Assembly (NCBI GenBank): GCA_963730785.1
Contig: CAVSTF010000003.1
Coordinates: 186,001-250,000, forward strand
Length of the DNA: 64,000 bases
From: Bog-473 sp963730785
Lineage (GTDB): Bacteria > Actinomycetota > Acidimicrobiia > Acidimicrobiales > RAAP-2
Direction of reading: 5' to 3'
This document shows, one piece after another, positions 42,419 to 50,756 of this stretch. Within the stretch, counting starts at the first letter, position 1. Each line of letters opens with the position of its first letter. The notes under the pieces are model-generated. The model saw nothing but the letters and a program-made list of their open reading frames with translations, was not told the DNA's origin and searched no databases. The position numbers were made by a program, and so were the translations under genes.

Positions 42419-44430
42419 CAGGCCGACACCGGCCGGGGTGGGGTGGTCCTGGCGACGAAGACCGGGCACGCCACCTGACGACCGGTGGAACCCACGCTGA
42501 CGAGGGGAGCATCATCATGAGCGCATGATGGCTGGGCGATCGGGCATCGAGGATGAAACTCACAGCCACTCGGCGGATCGAGCGGACTGGCCGGCTCGCC
42601 GGAAAGCCGTACGGTGCGTCGGGCCAGGTCGGGGACGGCAGCCAGGAGGGCCTGGGTGTAGGGGTGCGAAGGAGATTCGCAGATCTCGTCTGCTGGGCCC
42701 AACTCAACAATCCGACCCAGGTACATCACGGCGATTCGATCAGCCACCACCCGCGCCGCCGCCAGGTCGTGGGTGACGAAGAGCACGGCCACCTTCAGCT
42801 CACGGCGCAGGCTTCCGATCAGGTTCAACACGGTGGCCGCCAGCGACACATCAAGCGCACTGGTGGGCTCATCGCACAACAAGACTTCCGGGGGGATGAC
42901 GGTGGCTCGAGCCAGCGCCGCCCGCTGCCGCTGCCCGCCTGAGAGCTGCAGGGGCTTGGATTCGGCCACCTCGGGTGGAAGGCCCACCTGCTTAAGGGCC
43001 AGCTGGACCCGTTCGGCCCGCTCGGCCCGGCTCATGTGTTCGCCCCGGAGACGCTCACCAATGAGCTCGCCGATGGTCAGCCAGGGCGTGAGCGACGCAC
43101 CGGCATCCTGAAAGACCATCTGCGGCCGAGCGCCTCGACCGAAATCGATAGATCCGCTGTCGATGGTTTGCAGGCCGGCAATCGAGCGCAGGAGGGTGGA
43201 CTTGCCGCAACCGCTTTCGCCCACCAGGGCCACCGATTCGCCCTTAGTGACCTCGAGGGTGACGCCGCGGAGTGCCTTGAGAGACTGCTTCTTCAAAGTG
43301 GACCCAATCGGGAAGGCCTTGACCACGTCCTTGATCACTACGGCGGGGGGCGGTCCGCCGGTCAGCCCGAGGTCGACGGCCTCCCACGGTTCGGCGCGGG
43401 TCTGTTCCACCGCCTCACGGGCTGGGTCGTTCCAACGGATGCAGGCGGCGAAGCGCGGTGTGGCGCCTTCAGTCGGTATCGATTCAAGTTCGGGGAGTTG
43501 CGCGTCACACTCCAACGCGTGGAACTGGCAGCGAGGCCCGAAAGGGCAACCCGGAGGGTGGGCCCTCGGGTCGGGCGGCTCACCTGGAAGGGTGATGATA
43601 GGACGGCTGCGGTCGCACTCGAGCATCAAGCGGGAGCGGAGCAGGGCGCTGGTGTAGGGGTGTACCGGGTTCTGCAGCACGCCCTCGGCGTCGCCGATCT
43701 CGGCTAAGCGGGATCCGTAAAGAACGGCAATGCGATCGGCTACTTGAGCGGCTACCCCGAGGTCGTGTGTGACCAGTATGAAGCTGGTGCCGAATTCGTC
43801 TCGCAGTGACACCAGCAGCTGCAGGATCTGGGCCTGCACCGTCACATCGAGGGCGGTAGTGGGTTCGTCGGCAATGACCAGGGACGGCGAGCCGGCAATG
43901 GCCATGGCGATCATGACCCGCTGACGCAAACCGCCCGACAGTTCATGGGGATAGGCACGCATGCGCCGCTTGGCTTCGGGGACCCCCACGGCGTCCAGCA
44001 ATCGAAATGCTTCGGCGCTGGTACCAGCGGCCTCCGTCACCTGTTGACCGACCCGCATGGTCGGATTGAGTGACGTCATTGGGTCCTGGAAGACAGCGCC
44101 CAGGTGCTCCTTGCGGACCAGTCGACCCTCTTCGGCGTTGGCACTGACCATGTCGGTGCCGCACACCATGGCGCGCCCCGAAATGGTCGGGCGTGGTCGA
44201 TTCGGCAGCAATCCGAGGAGTGTCAGTCCGAGAACACTTTTCCCGGAGCCGGACTCCCCGACGAGTCCCACAATCTCTCCGGGCATGACTTCCAGCGACA
44301 CGCCGCGCAACGCATGCACGGCACTTCCACCACGGACAAACGACACGTGGAGATCCGATACCGACACCACGGGACTCACGGGCTTGGAGGCGGCCGTCGG
44401 TTCGCTCTCGACTCTGGCCACGCTCACCAA
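42418..44430 (-). CDS. fused ABC transporter ATPase (DppD-DppF)
   Basis: Cytoplasmic energising subunit of 670 residues carrying two nucleotide-binding domains. The first has Walker A GESGSGKS near 58-65, signature LSGGLRQRV and DEPTTALD near 187-194. Its oligopeptide C-terminal extension contains CPFGPRCQFHALEC. The second has Walker A GESGCGKS near 403-410, signature LSGGQRQRA, DEPTSALD, and a second Cys-containing extension. A fusion replaces the two separate ATPases of most Dpp/Opp systems. It overlaps the PuuD-like gene by seven bases. Confidence 0.95.
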   Translation of the reverse strand: MVSVARVESEPTAASKPVSPVVSVSDLHVSFVRGGSAVHALRGVSLEVMPGEIVGLVGESGSGKSVLGLTLLGLLPNRPRPTISGRAMVCGTDMVSANAEEGRLVRKEHLGAVFQDPMTSLNPTMRVGQQVTEAAGTSAEAFRLLDAVGVPEAKRRMRAYPHELSGGLRQRVMIAMAIAGSPSLVIADEPTTALDVTVQAQILQLLVSLRDEFGTSFILVTHDLGVAAQVADRIAVLYGSRLAEIGDAEGVLQNPVHPYTSALLRSRLMLECDRSRPIITLPGEPPDPRAHPPGCPFGPRCQFHALECDAQLPELESIPTEGATPRFAACIRWNDPAREAVEQTRAEPWEAVDLGLTGGPPPAVVIKDVVKAFPIGSTLKKQSLKALRGVTLEVTKGESVALVGESGCGKSTLLRSIAGLQTIDSGSIDFGRGARPQMVFQDAGASLTPWLTIGELIGERLRGEHMSRAERAERVQLALKQVGLPPEVAESKPLQLSGGQRQRAALARATVIPPEVLLCDEPTSALDVSLAATVLNLIGSLRRELKVAVLFVTHDLAAARVVADRIAVMYLGRIVELGPADEICESPSHPYTQALLAAVPDLARRTVRLSGEPASPLDPPSGCEFHPRCPIAQPSCAHDDAPLVSVGSTGRQVACPVFVARTTPPRPVSA

Positions 44431-45119
44431 TCCATTACCCAGGTGAACGGTGCGAGGTGGCGATCGTCAATGCCGAACATGCGTTCGGGATGCCACTGCA
44501 CGCCCAATATGCCCGGCCCTTCAACGGCCTCAATGACACCATCGGGACTCCACGCCGTGGCTCGAAGCGTCTGTCCCGGGTCAGCAATGGCCTGGTGATG
44601 AATGGAATTGACCTCACTCAGGTTGCCCAGCACCCCGGCCGCTATCGAGTCGTGGTCGGCGTGGATGCCATGTACCGGCTCGTACTGGCGGACTTCGTTC
44701 CAATGACCCTCAATGCCCTTGGCCGGCAGATCCAGAATGAGGGTGCCGCCGCCCATGACGGCCAGCAACTGGGCCCCGCGGCAGACACCCAGCACGCGCT
44801 TACCCTGCTCGAGCGCTGCGTTGACCACGCAGACTTCTGTCGTGTCACGGGCCGGATCGACTTCCATCAGTGTCCCACCGGATTGTTCGGCCGAGCCTCC
44901 GTATCGTTGAGGATCGATATCGCCCCCTCCCGTGACGATGACGGCCCGGCAAAAGTCGACCGCGGCTGCGACCGCTTCGGGATCGACATCGGGACCTGAA
45001 GGGAGAAGAACAGGAATACCGCCTGCCGCGGTGACCGATGCCACGTAGCCCCTATGCGTCGAATAGCGCTCTTCGGGGGAGCGCCCACACAGGATCCCGA
45101 CGACCGACGACGTGCTCAA
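44424..45119 (-). CDS. class I glutamine amidotransferase, peptidase C26/PuuD-like
   Basis: Hydrolase of 231 residues, probably acting on gamma-glutamyl amides. The nucleophile Cys lies in LGVCRGAQLLA near 112-122, preceded by GGDIDPQRYGG near 65-75. The His and Glu of the triad lie in LGVQWHPERMF near 208-218. PuuD removes glutamate from gamma-glutamyl-GABA after a GS-like ligase (PuuA) has added it. Here a GS-like gene lies two genes upstream, suggesting the same glutamylate-then-release logic. The gene overlaps creatininase by four bases. Confidence 0.9.
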   Translation of the reverse strand: MSTSSVVGILCGRSPEERYSTHRGYVASVTAAGGIPVLLPSGPDVDPEAVAAAVDFCRAVIVTGGGDIDPQRYGGSAEQSGGTLMEVDPARDTTEVCVVNAALEQGKRVLGVCRGAQLLAVMGGGTLILDLPAKGIEGHWNEVRQYEPVHGIHADHDSIAAGVLGNLSEVNSIHHQAIADPGQTLRATAWSPDGVIEAVEGPGILGVQWHPERMFGIDDRHLAPFTWVMDW

Positions 45120-45910
45120 GTGGCCTTCACCCGTTCCGGACGGCCCGCCAGTGGAGGTACTTCAGTCCGGCCCCGGTTCACCGCGTCAGACATGGTGCCG
45201 ACCACCATGTCCAGCAGTCGTTGACCCAATTCGTGGGTGGCCAACGAAGGGGATCCGGTTACTCCGTTCAACGAGAGGTTGGGAGCGGTGTAGCGGAACA
45301 CGAGGCCTTCCGTCCGGTCGGGGTCGTCGGCGAACGGCAACTGGTCATGGCGCACCATGTCCGGTGCGAGCGCCATCATGAGGGCTGTCTCCGCTCGGTT
45401 GGCGTGGATGTCCTCGCCGTCGGCCAAGGTCTCTTCCGTCACTTCGGGTGTCAGGGTCCACCAGTTCAGGACGCCAAATCGGAATTCTGGGTGCTGGCGG
45501 CGCAAATGGTCACCGGCAATCGAGAGCGACGCCTGATTGCCGAAGTGGCCATTTACGGCCAAGACGCGCGTCACGCCTGAGGCGCCAACCCACTCGACGA
45601 TGTCTCGCACCATGTCGGCCAGGCGTTCCGGAGTGGCCGAGAGTGTGCCGGGAAGCGCCGTGCCGTGGCCGAAACTGCAGCCGAGGTTCACCGCAGGGAG
45701 CACAATGGCCCCTGTTCGCCGTGAGACCGCCCGGGAGAGTTCGGTGGCGATGATGGTGTCAGTTCCGGTGGGCAGGTGCGGCCCATGCTGCTCCGTGGCA
45801 CCGACGGGCAGGAGCGCGATCTCGTTGGGCTGGGCTTCCACCAGCGCTTCGATCTCGCACCAGGTGAGCTGTTCCCAGTTCACTGCCTCTGCCCGTAGTG
45901 AGGAATGCAT
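45116..45910 (-). CDS. creatininase family amidohydrolase
   Basis: Metal-dependent amidohydrolase of 264 residues. LLPVGATEQHGPHLPTGTD near 34-52 carries the Glu-His metal ligands, and LAVNGHFGNQ near 117-126 the next His. The family includes creatininase, mycofactocin MftE and N-formylamide hydrolases. Creatininase opens creatinine, a cyclic guanidine; in a guanidine-riboswitch operon a guanidino or cyclic ureide substrate is attractive. It overlaps the PuuD-like gene and follows the GS-like gene directly (stop at 45911). Confidence 0.9.
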   Translation of the reverse strand: MHSSLRAEAVNWEQLTWCEIEALVEAQPNEIALLPVGATEQHGPHLPTGTDTIIATELSRAVSRRTGAIVLPAVNLGCSFGHGTALPGTLSATPERLADMVRDIVEWVGASGVTRVLAVNGHFGNQASLSIAGDHLRRQHPEFRFGVLNWWTLTPEVTEETLADGEDIHANRAETALMMALAPDMVRHDQLPFADDPDRTEGLVFRYTAPNLSLNGVTGSPSLATHELGQRLLDMVVGTMSDAVNRGRTEVPPLAGRPERVKAT

Positions 45911-47314
45911 CTAGAACATCGTCAGGTAGGTCTCACGTTCCCATTCGGAAACTTGGGCGTGGTACGTCTCCCACTCCTCGACCTTCATGGATGTATAGGC
46001 CGTCACGAATTCGGGGTGGAACACCTGAGCCGAGAGGGGATCGGTGGCGAATGCCTCAATGGCCTCCAGCAGGTTGCGAGGCAAGCGCTGGGCGTGCACA
46101 TCGCCGCTCTGGGGACCCGTCTTGGTCCAGTCGTAGGTCAACTCTTCAATGGGATCGCCCGGATCGAGCCCTTCGGCCACTCCCTCCAGACCGGCGGCCA
46201 ACAAGAAGGCCGCCGCGAGGTAGGGATTGGCTGCTGAATCAACCGCCCTGTTCTCAATGGCGGGCCGGTTCCGGGGAAGCCGAAGCATGCAAGAGCGATT
46301 GTTGTCCCCGTAGGCGGCCCAGGTCGGGGCCCACGACACCGTGCCGTCGGACAGCCGGGGCTGGAGTCGCTTGTAGGAGTTAACCGTTGGTGTGCAGATG
46401 GCGGCCAACGCGGGAGCGTGGCGCATGATGCCGGCGGTGAATCCGTAGGCCGTCTTACTCCAGCCCCTGCCTCGGCCATCCTCAGGATCGCGGAACAGAT
46501 TGGCCCCGCTCTCAATGTCGGTAAGGCTCATGTTGAAATGAGCCCCGGAACCCCATGCATCTGTGTACGGCTTGGGCATGAAGGTGACCATGAGGCCTAC
46601 CTGCTTGGCGATCTGCTTGGTCATCAGCCTGAGCAGGGTGATCCGATCGGCCGACAGCAGCGCTGGGGCGAACTCGAAGTCGAACTCGACCTGTCCGTCA
46701 CCGCCTTCGTGGTCGAAGCTGAAAGCACCGAATCCGCATTCCTTCATCGCCTTGACCGTGGGGTCCAGGAAATCCATCACATCGAGTGTGGATTCCACGT
46801 CATAGGCGGGAGTCGGACGCAGACGACCCGACGGCTTGAAGGGCGCCAGGACCTCTTGCTCCTCCCTCGGCCGGGATCCCACGAAGGGTTGCACCACGTA
46901 GAGCTCGGTCTCAATACCGAGCTGCATCACAAATCCCGCCGACGCGGCGGCGTCAATCTGCTTCTTCAAAATGGATCGAGTGCAGTGGGCGAACGGCTCA
47001 GCGCCACCGAAGAGTAGGTCGGCCGTCATATGGGCAAAACGTCGGTCCCAGGGCAGGATGGTCAAGGTGGCGGGGTCCGGCATGGCCACGCACTCGTCCT
47101 CGGTCGGTGTCATTTTGCCCAGGTTGCCTAGGCCTCTCGGGGTATAGCGCTCGTGACCGGCCATGAGGTCGGGCAGATGCTCTACCGGGACGCATTTGGA
47201 CTTAGCCCGACCGGTGATGTCAATGAAGGAGGCAAAGACGTACTCGACGCCCTGCGCCGCTAAATCCTCTGACAACTTGGTGTTGGACTGGTCAACTTCG
47301 AAAACGGTATCCAT
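45911..47314 (-). CDS. glutamine synthetase-like ATP-dependent gamma-glutamyl ligase
   Basis: GS-fold enzyme of 467 residues, first gene after the guanidine-I riboswitch. The beta-grasp N-domain runs to about 100. The catalytic domain has ETELYVVQPF near 124-133, GSGAHFNMSL near 256-265, TPTVNSYKRLQPRL near 308-321 and NRSCMLRLP then IENRAVDSAANPYLA near 336-366, the GS signature region. It resembles the GlnT/PuuA side branches rather than GlnA. Likely reaction: ATP plus glutamate plus an amine gives a gamma-glutamyl amide. The amine is unknown; guanidine or an alkylamine freed from a guanidino compound is possible. Start ATG 47314 has GGGAG seven bases upstream. Confidence 0.9.
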   Translation of the reverse strand: MDTVFEVDQSNTKLSEDLAAQGVEYVFASFIDITGRAKSKCVPVEHLPDLMAGHERYTPRGLGNLGKMTPTEDECVAMPDPATLTILPWDRRFAHMTADLLFGGAEPFAHCTRSILKKQIDAAASAGFVMQLGIETELYVVQPFVGSRPREEQEVLAPFKPSGRLRPTPAYDVESTLDVMDFLDPTVKAMKECGFGAFSFDHEGGDGQVEFDFEFAPALLSADRITLLRLMTKQIAKQVGLMVTFMPKPYTDAWGSGAHFNMSLTDIESGANLFRDPEDGRGRGWSKTAYGFTAGIMRHAPALAAICTPTVNSYKRLQPRLSDGTVSWAPTWAAYGDNNRSCMLRLPRNRPAIENRAVDSAANPYLAAAFLLAAGLEGVAEGLDPGDPIEELTYDWTKTGPQSGDVHAQRLPRNLLEAIEAFATDPLSAQVFHPEFVTAYTSMKVEEWETYHAQVSEWERETYLTMF

Positions 47315-47318
47315 ATAT

Positions 47319-47366
47319 TCGCTCCCATAAATGGAGAGAGCCCGGTTGGTCGTAACCTCCCGGGCT
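47319..47366 (-). promoter_or_regulatory. expression platform and ribosome site of the riboswitch
   Basis: On the minus strand AGCCCGG (47366-47360), the 3' conserved strand of the aptamer, can instead pair with CCGGGCT (47345-47339), a seven-base stem. Just downstream CTCTC can pair with the ribosome site GGGAG (about 47326-47322) of the GS-like gene. No U-tract follows in this direction, so translational control is more likely than termination. The pairings are seen in sequence; the mechanism is inferred. Confidence 0.55.
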
Positions 47367-47455
47367 TTTATCCCTCCGTGTCGTGCGGTGATTGCTGCAC
47401 GTTCACCTCTCGGTCCAGACCATCCCCGAATGGATGCGGAACCCTAGGTGCGGCT
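47356..47455 (-). ncRNA. guanidine-I riboswitch (ykkC class)
   Basis: Minus-strand leader of the GS-like operon. Conserved blocks of the guanidine-I aptamer appear in order: CTAGGGTTCCG (47447-47437), GTCTGGACCGAGAGG (47420-47406), then ACGGAGGGATAAAAGCCCG followed by GGAGG (ending about 47356). Spacing and the hairpin between blocks one and two (GCATCC and GGATGG) also fit. Guanidine-I riboswitches turn genes on when free guanidinium binds. It ends about 40 bases before the GS-like start codon. Confidence 0.93.
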
Positions 47456-47530
47456 CTATTTGTTGAGGTGGTGCGGTGTCGATGTGCTCGTTCGGCTCGT
47501 TTCTCTCTGGATCCTGGAAACTGGTCGTGA

Positions 47531-49173
47531 TCAGCCTGGGTACAGGCCGGCGAAGTTCACGAAGTACGGGTACGGCACCAGGTGGCTCTGCGATATGCCC
47601 TTGAGCCAGCTCTGGGCCACCATGGCGTCATCCTTTTCGGACACGTTGAGCCAGCATCCGCTCTTCACCGCATTCTCGATCGCCTTGTTGTAGTCAGCGT
47701 TCGAACCGGAAGCAACGGCGGTGGAGTCGAGACTCGCCTCGTTGGCCACGTTGCAGCTCAGGTACTGAAGGCCGCCTGTGGGGTCAAAGCTGATGTGGGT
47801 CCACATGTACGGGTTGTCCGCATCAGGCCAGAAATACTGGACCAGTAGGTTGGGGGTGGCATTCGACGCTGCGGTTGAAGTGGATCCGACCCAGCCGAAG
47901 ATCGACGAAGTCTGATAACCCACCACCTTGGTGTTGAGTCCGTCAGCGTGGAGTGCCGCACCGATCTGCTCGGCGATGAGCTGATCGTCCGGGGCCCCGG
48001 TGTCGTAGCCGACGATGAAACTCTTCTGTGACGAAGAGAGTTTGGCGACGTAGGCCTTCAGCTTGGAGGGGTCGTAGGGGAAGGTCTGCTTGCCGTAGGC
48101 CGCCGGAAGGATGTGGGCCGGTGCGGCTTGGGTCGGTACCGATCCATCACCCGGGAACACGCCGGCCGTGATGTTCTTGATATTGATCGCATCAAGTACA
48201 TCGGTCCGAGCCGTTTGAGACTCCAGGATGCCCTTGTTCTCGTTGAGATACGCCGTCTCTGACTGGAGTGAGGGGAGGCTGTATTCGGTGATGCCCGCCT
48301 TCGTCTTGTACTGGTTCACCGCCGAGGTGGTCAGGTCATGGAGAATGGCGGCCATCTGGCCGTCGTTGAACTCGATCTCCTCAGTCGAAAGATTGTCGAT
48401 GACCGGGAAGTTGATGGTGGTGTAGTACGGCTTCTTGCCCCAATAGCCGGGGTAGGACTTCAACTGGTACACCACCCCGACCTTGGCCTCGGTGAGCTCG
48501 TAGGGCCCGGTACCGACGTCGTGGGTCTGCAAGTAGGTCTGGTCGTTGTCAGTGCCCTTGTTGGCGGCCAAGGCGGTCGGGCTCATCATGGCTGGTCCGT
48601 AGGCGGAGGCCAGGTAGTCCAGGAAGGCCGTGTTGGGTGCATCGAGCGTGATGACCGACCGTATATGGCCCTGGGGTCGCCACTGACTTGACGCCCTCCA
48701 CCATGTAGGCCGGCCCTCCGTTGACGGCCAGTCGACGGGCGAAGTCGGGGGCAATGGCCGACGAGTTGAATGGAGTGCCGTCGTGGAACGTCACACCCTG
48801 TCGAAGCTGGAAGGTGTAGGTGAGACCGCTCCTGCGAGATGGTCCAACTGGTGGCCAGTTCGGGCTCAATGACGCGGTTGGCGGTCCCTGGCTTGTAGGT
48901 CAAGAGCCCTTCGTACATATTGCGGGTGAGCTCAATGCCCTCACCGGCGTAGTACACGTCAGGGTCTGGTGGTTGACCCGGGTCTTCAAGGAAGCTCAAA
49001 TTGAGAGTGTGGCTCTTGGGGAATGAGGCCGCTCCAGCTGACGTCGACGACGCGAAACTGGCGATCGGCACGGCGACCATGGACAGCAATGCTGCCGATC
49101 CAACTACATGAAGGGCTCGCCGTTTCAACGCTGAGCGCATACCCGTGGCCGACCCTTGAGTTCTCCCAATCAT
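47531..49173 (-). CDS. ABC transporter solute-binding protein, family 5; frame-disrupted
   Basis: Extracytoplasmic receptor of the dipeptide/nickel/opine class that would deliver solute to the permeases at 40530-42418. ATG 49173 with AGGAG upstream starts a signal sequence (VVGSAALLSMVAVPIASFA) but no lipobox Cys is visible. The chain runs NMYEGLLTYKPG and TSWTISQ in the first frame, LTYTFQLRQGVTFHDGTPF in the second, then VITLDAPNTAFLDYLASAYG to the stop in the third. Changes fall near 48830 and 48670; each is cured by removing one base. Intact length would be about 546 residues. It lies upstream of the riboswitch, so it may have separate control. Confidence 0.85.
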
Positions 49174-49213
49174 GCTGCTCCTCTTTCCACTGTTGCGATC
49201 TTGTTTGGCTCGG

Positions 49214-49811
49214 TCAATGCAGCGAATCGCTGAGTACTTCTTCGGTCGTCCGGCAGGCGCCGTGCTGGAGGTACTCCATGGCACTGAGCGAGGCCTCATG
49301 CCGGGCATCAGAGGATCCGATCACGCAGTCACTCACCACCCGCATGAAGTAGTCGTGCTGGTGCCCGTCAGCGAACGTGTAATGGACACAGACATCGGTC
49401 AATCCGCCGATGAGGATGAGCGTCGACGCGTCGTAATCCCTTCAGCAGGATTTCCAGGTCGGTACCGAAGAAGCATGAGTAACGGCGCTTGGCGATGGAG
49501 TACTCGCCGTCGCCGGGTACCAGGGTTGGCCACAGTTCGGTGCCGGCATCGCCCTCGACACAGTGGACGCCTTCATTGCCGTCGAGCTCGCGCCCGAAGT
49601 CCACTCCGTCTCGACGGTGTGACTCTTGGAAGAACACAATCGGAATGCCAGCAGCCCGAGCGCCCGCCACGAGTCGCTCGGCCTTGCTGATCATTTCCGC
49701 TTGGCCGCCCATCAGTTCGATGCCCATCTCTTCGGCCGTCATCCCATAGCCACGTTGAATGTCGATGACCACCAGTACCGGTTGGCCAGAAATCATTGGG
49801 AGCGTTGGCAC
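49214..49811 (-). CDS. isochorismatase-family cysteine hydrolase; frame-disrupted
   Basis: Cysteine amidohydrolase of about 198 residues when repaired. The Asp of the triad is in VVIDIQRGYG near 14-23, the Lys in SIAKRRYSCFFGTDLE near 105-120, and the Cys in GGLTDVCVHYT. The first two lie in one frame and the last in the next; removing one base near 49440 (AAGGGATTAC) gives LLKGYDASTLILIGG without a break. The family includes biuret hydrolase, nicotinamidase and ureidoacrylate hydrolase. Next to urea/guanidine carboxylase and allophanate hydrolase, biuret or a related ureide is a reasonable guess. GTG 49811 has a perfect AGGAGGTGATCC ribosome site. Confidence 0.82.
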
Positions 49812-49813
49812 GG

Positions 49814-49825
49814 GATCACCTCCTC
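49814..49825 (-). promoter_or_regulatory. full-length Shine-Dalgarno of the isochorismatase gene
   Basis: AGGAGGTGATCC on the minus strand is complementary over 12 bases to the conserved 3' end of 16S rRNA, two bases before the GTG start as aligned by its 3' edge. The core AGGAGG is nine bases from the start codon, a good distance. Confidence 0.7.
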
Positions 49826-49973
49826 GTTTCGGTATCAGCAGTGCGCGGTATTCCGCGTGTGCACTCGACCCACTTCCACGTTGGATTCAAACCCTCTTCT
49901 GTTTCGGATCAAGTACGAGAAAGTTTCCGGAGGATGAACAGCGTTGTGTAATGCGAAAATTGTGTGGCGTACA

Positions 49974-50658
49974 TCACGACGCTTCCAAGTTCTGCCACGT
50001 TTTGGCCGCCCGTCGAAGCTGAGCTTCGGATGCCCCACATGTTCGAAGTGCTGCATCAGCCATCAAAGTTGGTGTCTGCGTGTGTCTTCTGACGCGTGGT
50101 CGTGCGGTAATCACGCTCTCCACCAGCCCGAAGACAAGGTCAGGCGTCTCCGCTGACATCAGCACGCGGCAGCACACCCGATGCAATGCCTCGCCGAATG
50201 TGATCCTCGTACACCTTGAAGAGCTGTCGCCTTCGGCGCCAAAACCAGCTGAATTGCGGATCTCGTGCTTCGGGAAGGAGTTGCAGCGCACCGAGGTTGT
50301 ACGGCCCCTGACAAAGGTTGGCCACATCGGCCTCGACGAGTAACCACAATGCCGTGTCCGCCTCATAATCGTCGAGTCCGATTCGATCACTCAACTCAAG
50401 CGCAGGGCGAAGGGTCCGGTCCAACAATTCACTAAGAATGTCCTGCTTACGGGCGAAATAGTGAAAAAGCGAGGCTTGTCGAAGACCAACTTCCACGGCG
50501 ATGGCCCGGGTCGAAGTTGCGGTGTAGCCGTAGGTTTCGAACAACCCAGCCGCCACAGCCAGGATCTCCTCGCTGACGCTGTTGGAGAGTTCACGGGGAT
50601 CAGCTCTGGGCCGGCCAACCGGCCGCGTGGACAGTGACTCGATGGAGTGTTTCGCCAT
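49974..50658 (-). CDS. TetR family regulator of the carboxylase operon; frame-disrupted near C-terminus
   Basis: Repressor of about 227 residues when repaired. The helix-turn-helix is TSTRAIAVEVGLRQASLFHYFARKQDILSE, given here as TSTRAIAVEVGLRQ and ASLFHYFARKQDILSE, near 48-78. The first frame ends ASGVLPRADVSGDA with a stop at 50140. The next frame continues SAETPDLVFGLVESVITARP to a stop at 49974, which looks like the true last helices. Removing one base near 50155 joins them. It is divergent from the DUF1989 gene at 50757, with a palindrome between, so it probably controls that operon and itself. Confidence 0.85.
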
Positions 50659-50696
50659 GTTAACGACGCGTGAAGGTGTCGTACATCGTCTGGATT

Positions 50697-50712
50697 TCTA
50701 TCACTTGATAGA
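50697..50712. promoter_or_regulatory. palindromic TetR operator (tetO-like half-sites)
   Basis: TCTATCA-CT-TGATAGA, perfect seven-base arms with a two-base centre, between the divergent TetR (start 50658) and DUF1989 (start 50757) genes. The half-site CTATCA equals that of the classical Tn10 tet operator, with one more central base. An AT-rich stretch follows, as expected of a promoter. Confidence 0.65.
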
Positions 50713-50756
50713 TAATCATATGACCTACGGCGTGACGCGTTGATGGAAGGTTGGAC

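Noticed and set aside
47339..47370. Hairpin AGCCCGG/CCGGGCT followed by TTTTA on the plus strand, looking like a terminator
   Set aside because: No plus-strand gene ends before it. On the minus strand the same bases are the 3' part of the guanidine-I aptamer and its competing stem.
49814..49825. GGATCACCTCCT on the plus strand, identical to the end of 16S rRNA
   Set aside because: Flanking bases do not match 16S rRNA. It is an ideal Shine-Dalgarno for the minus-strand isochorismatase gene.
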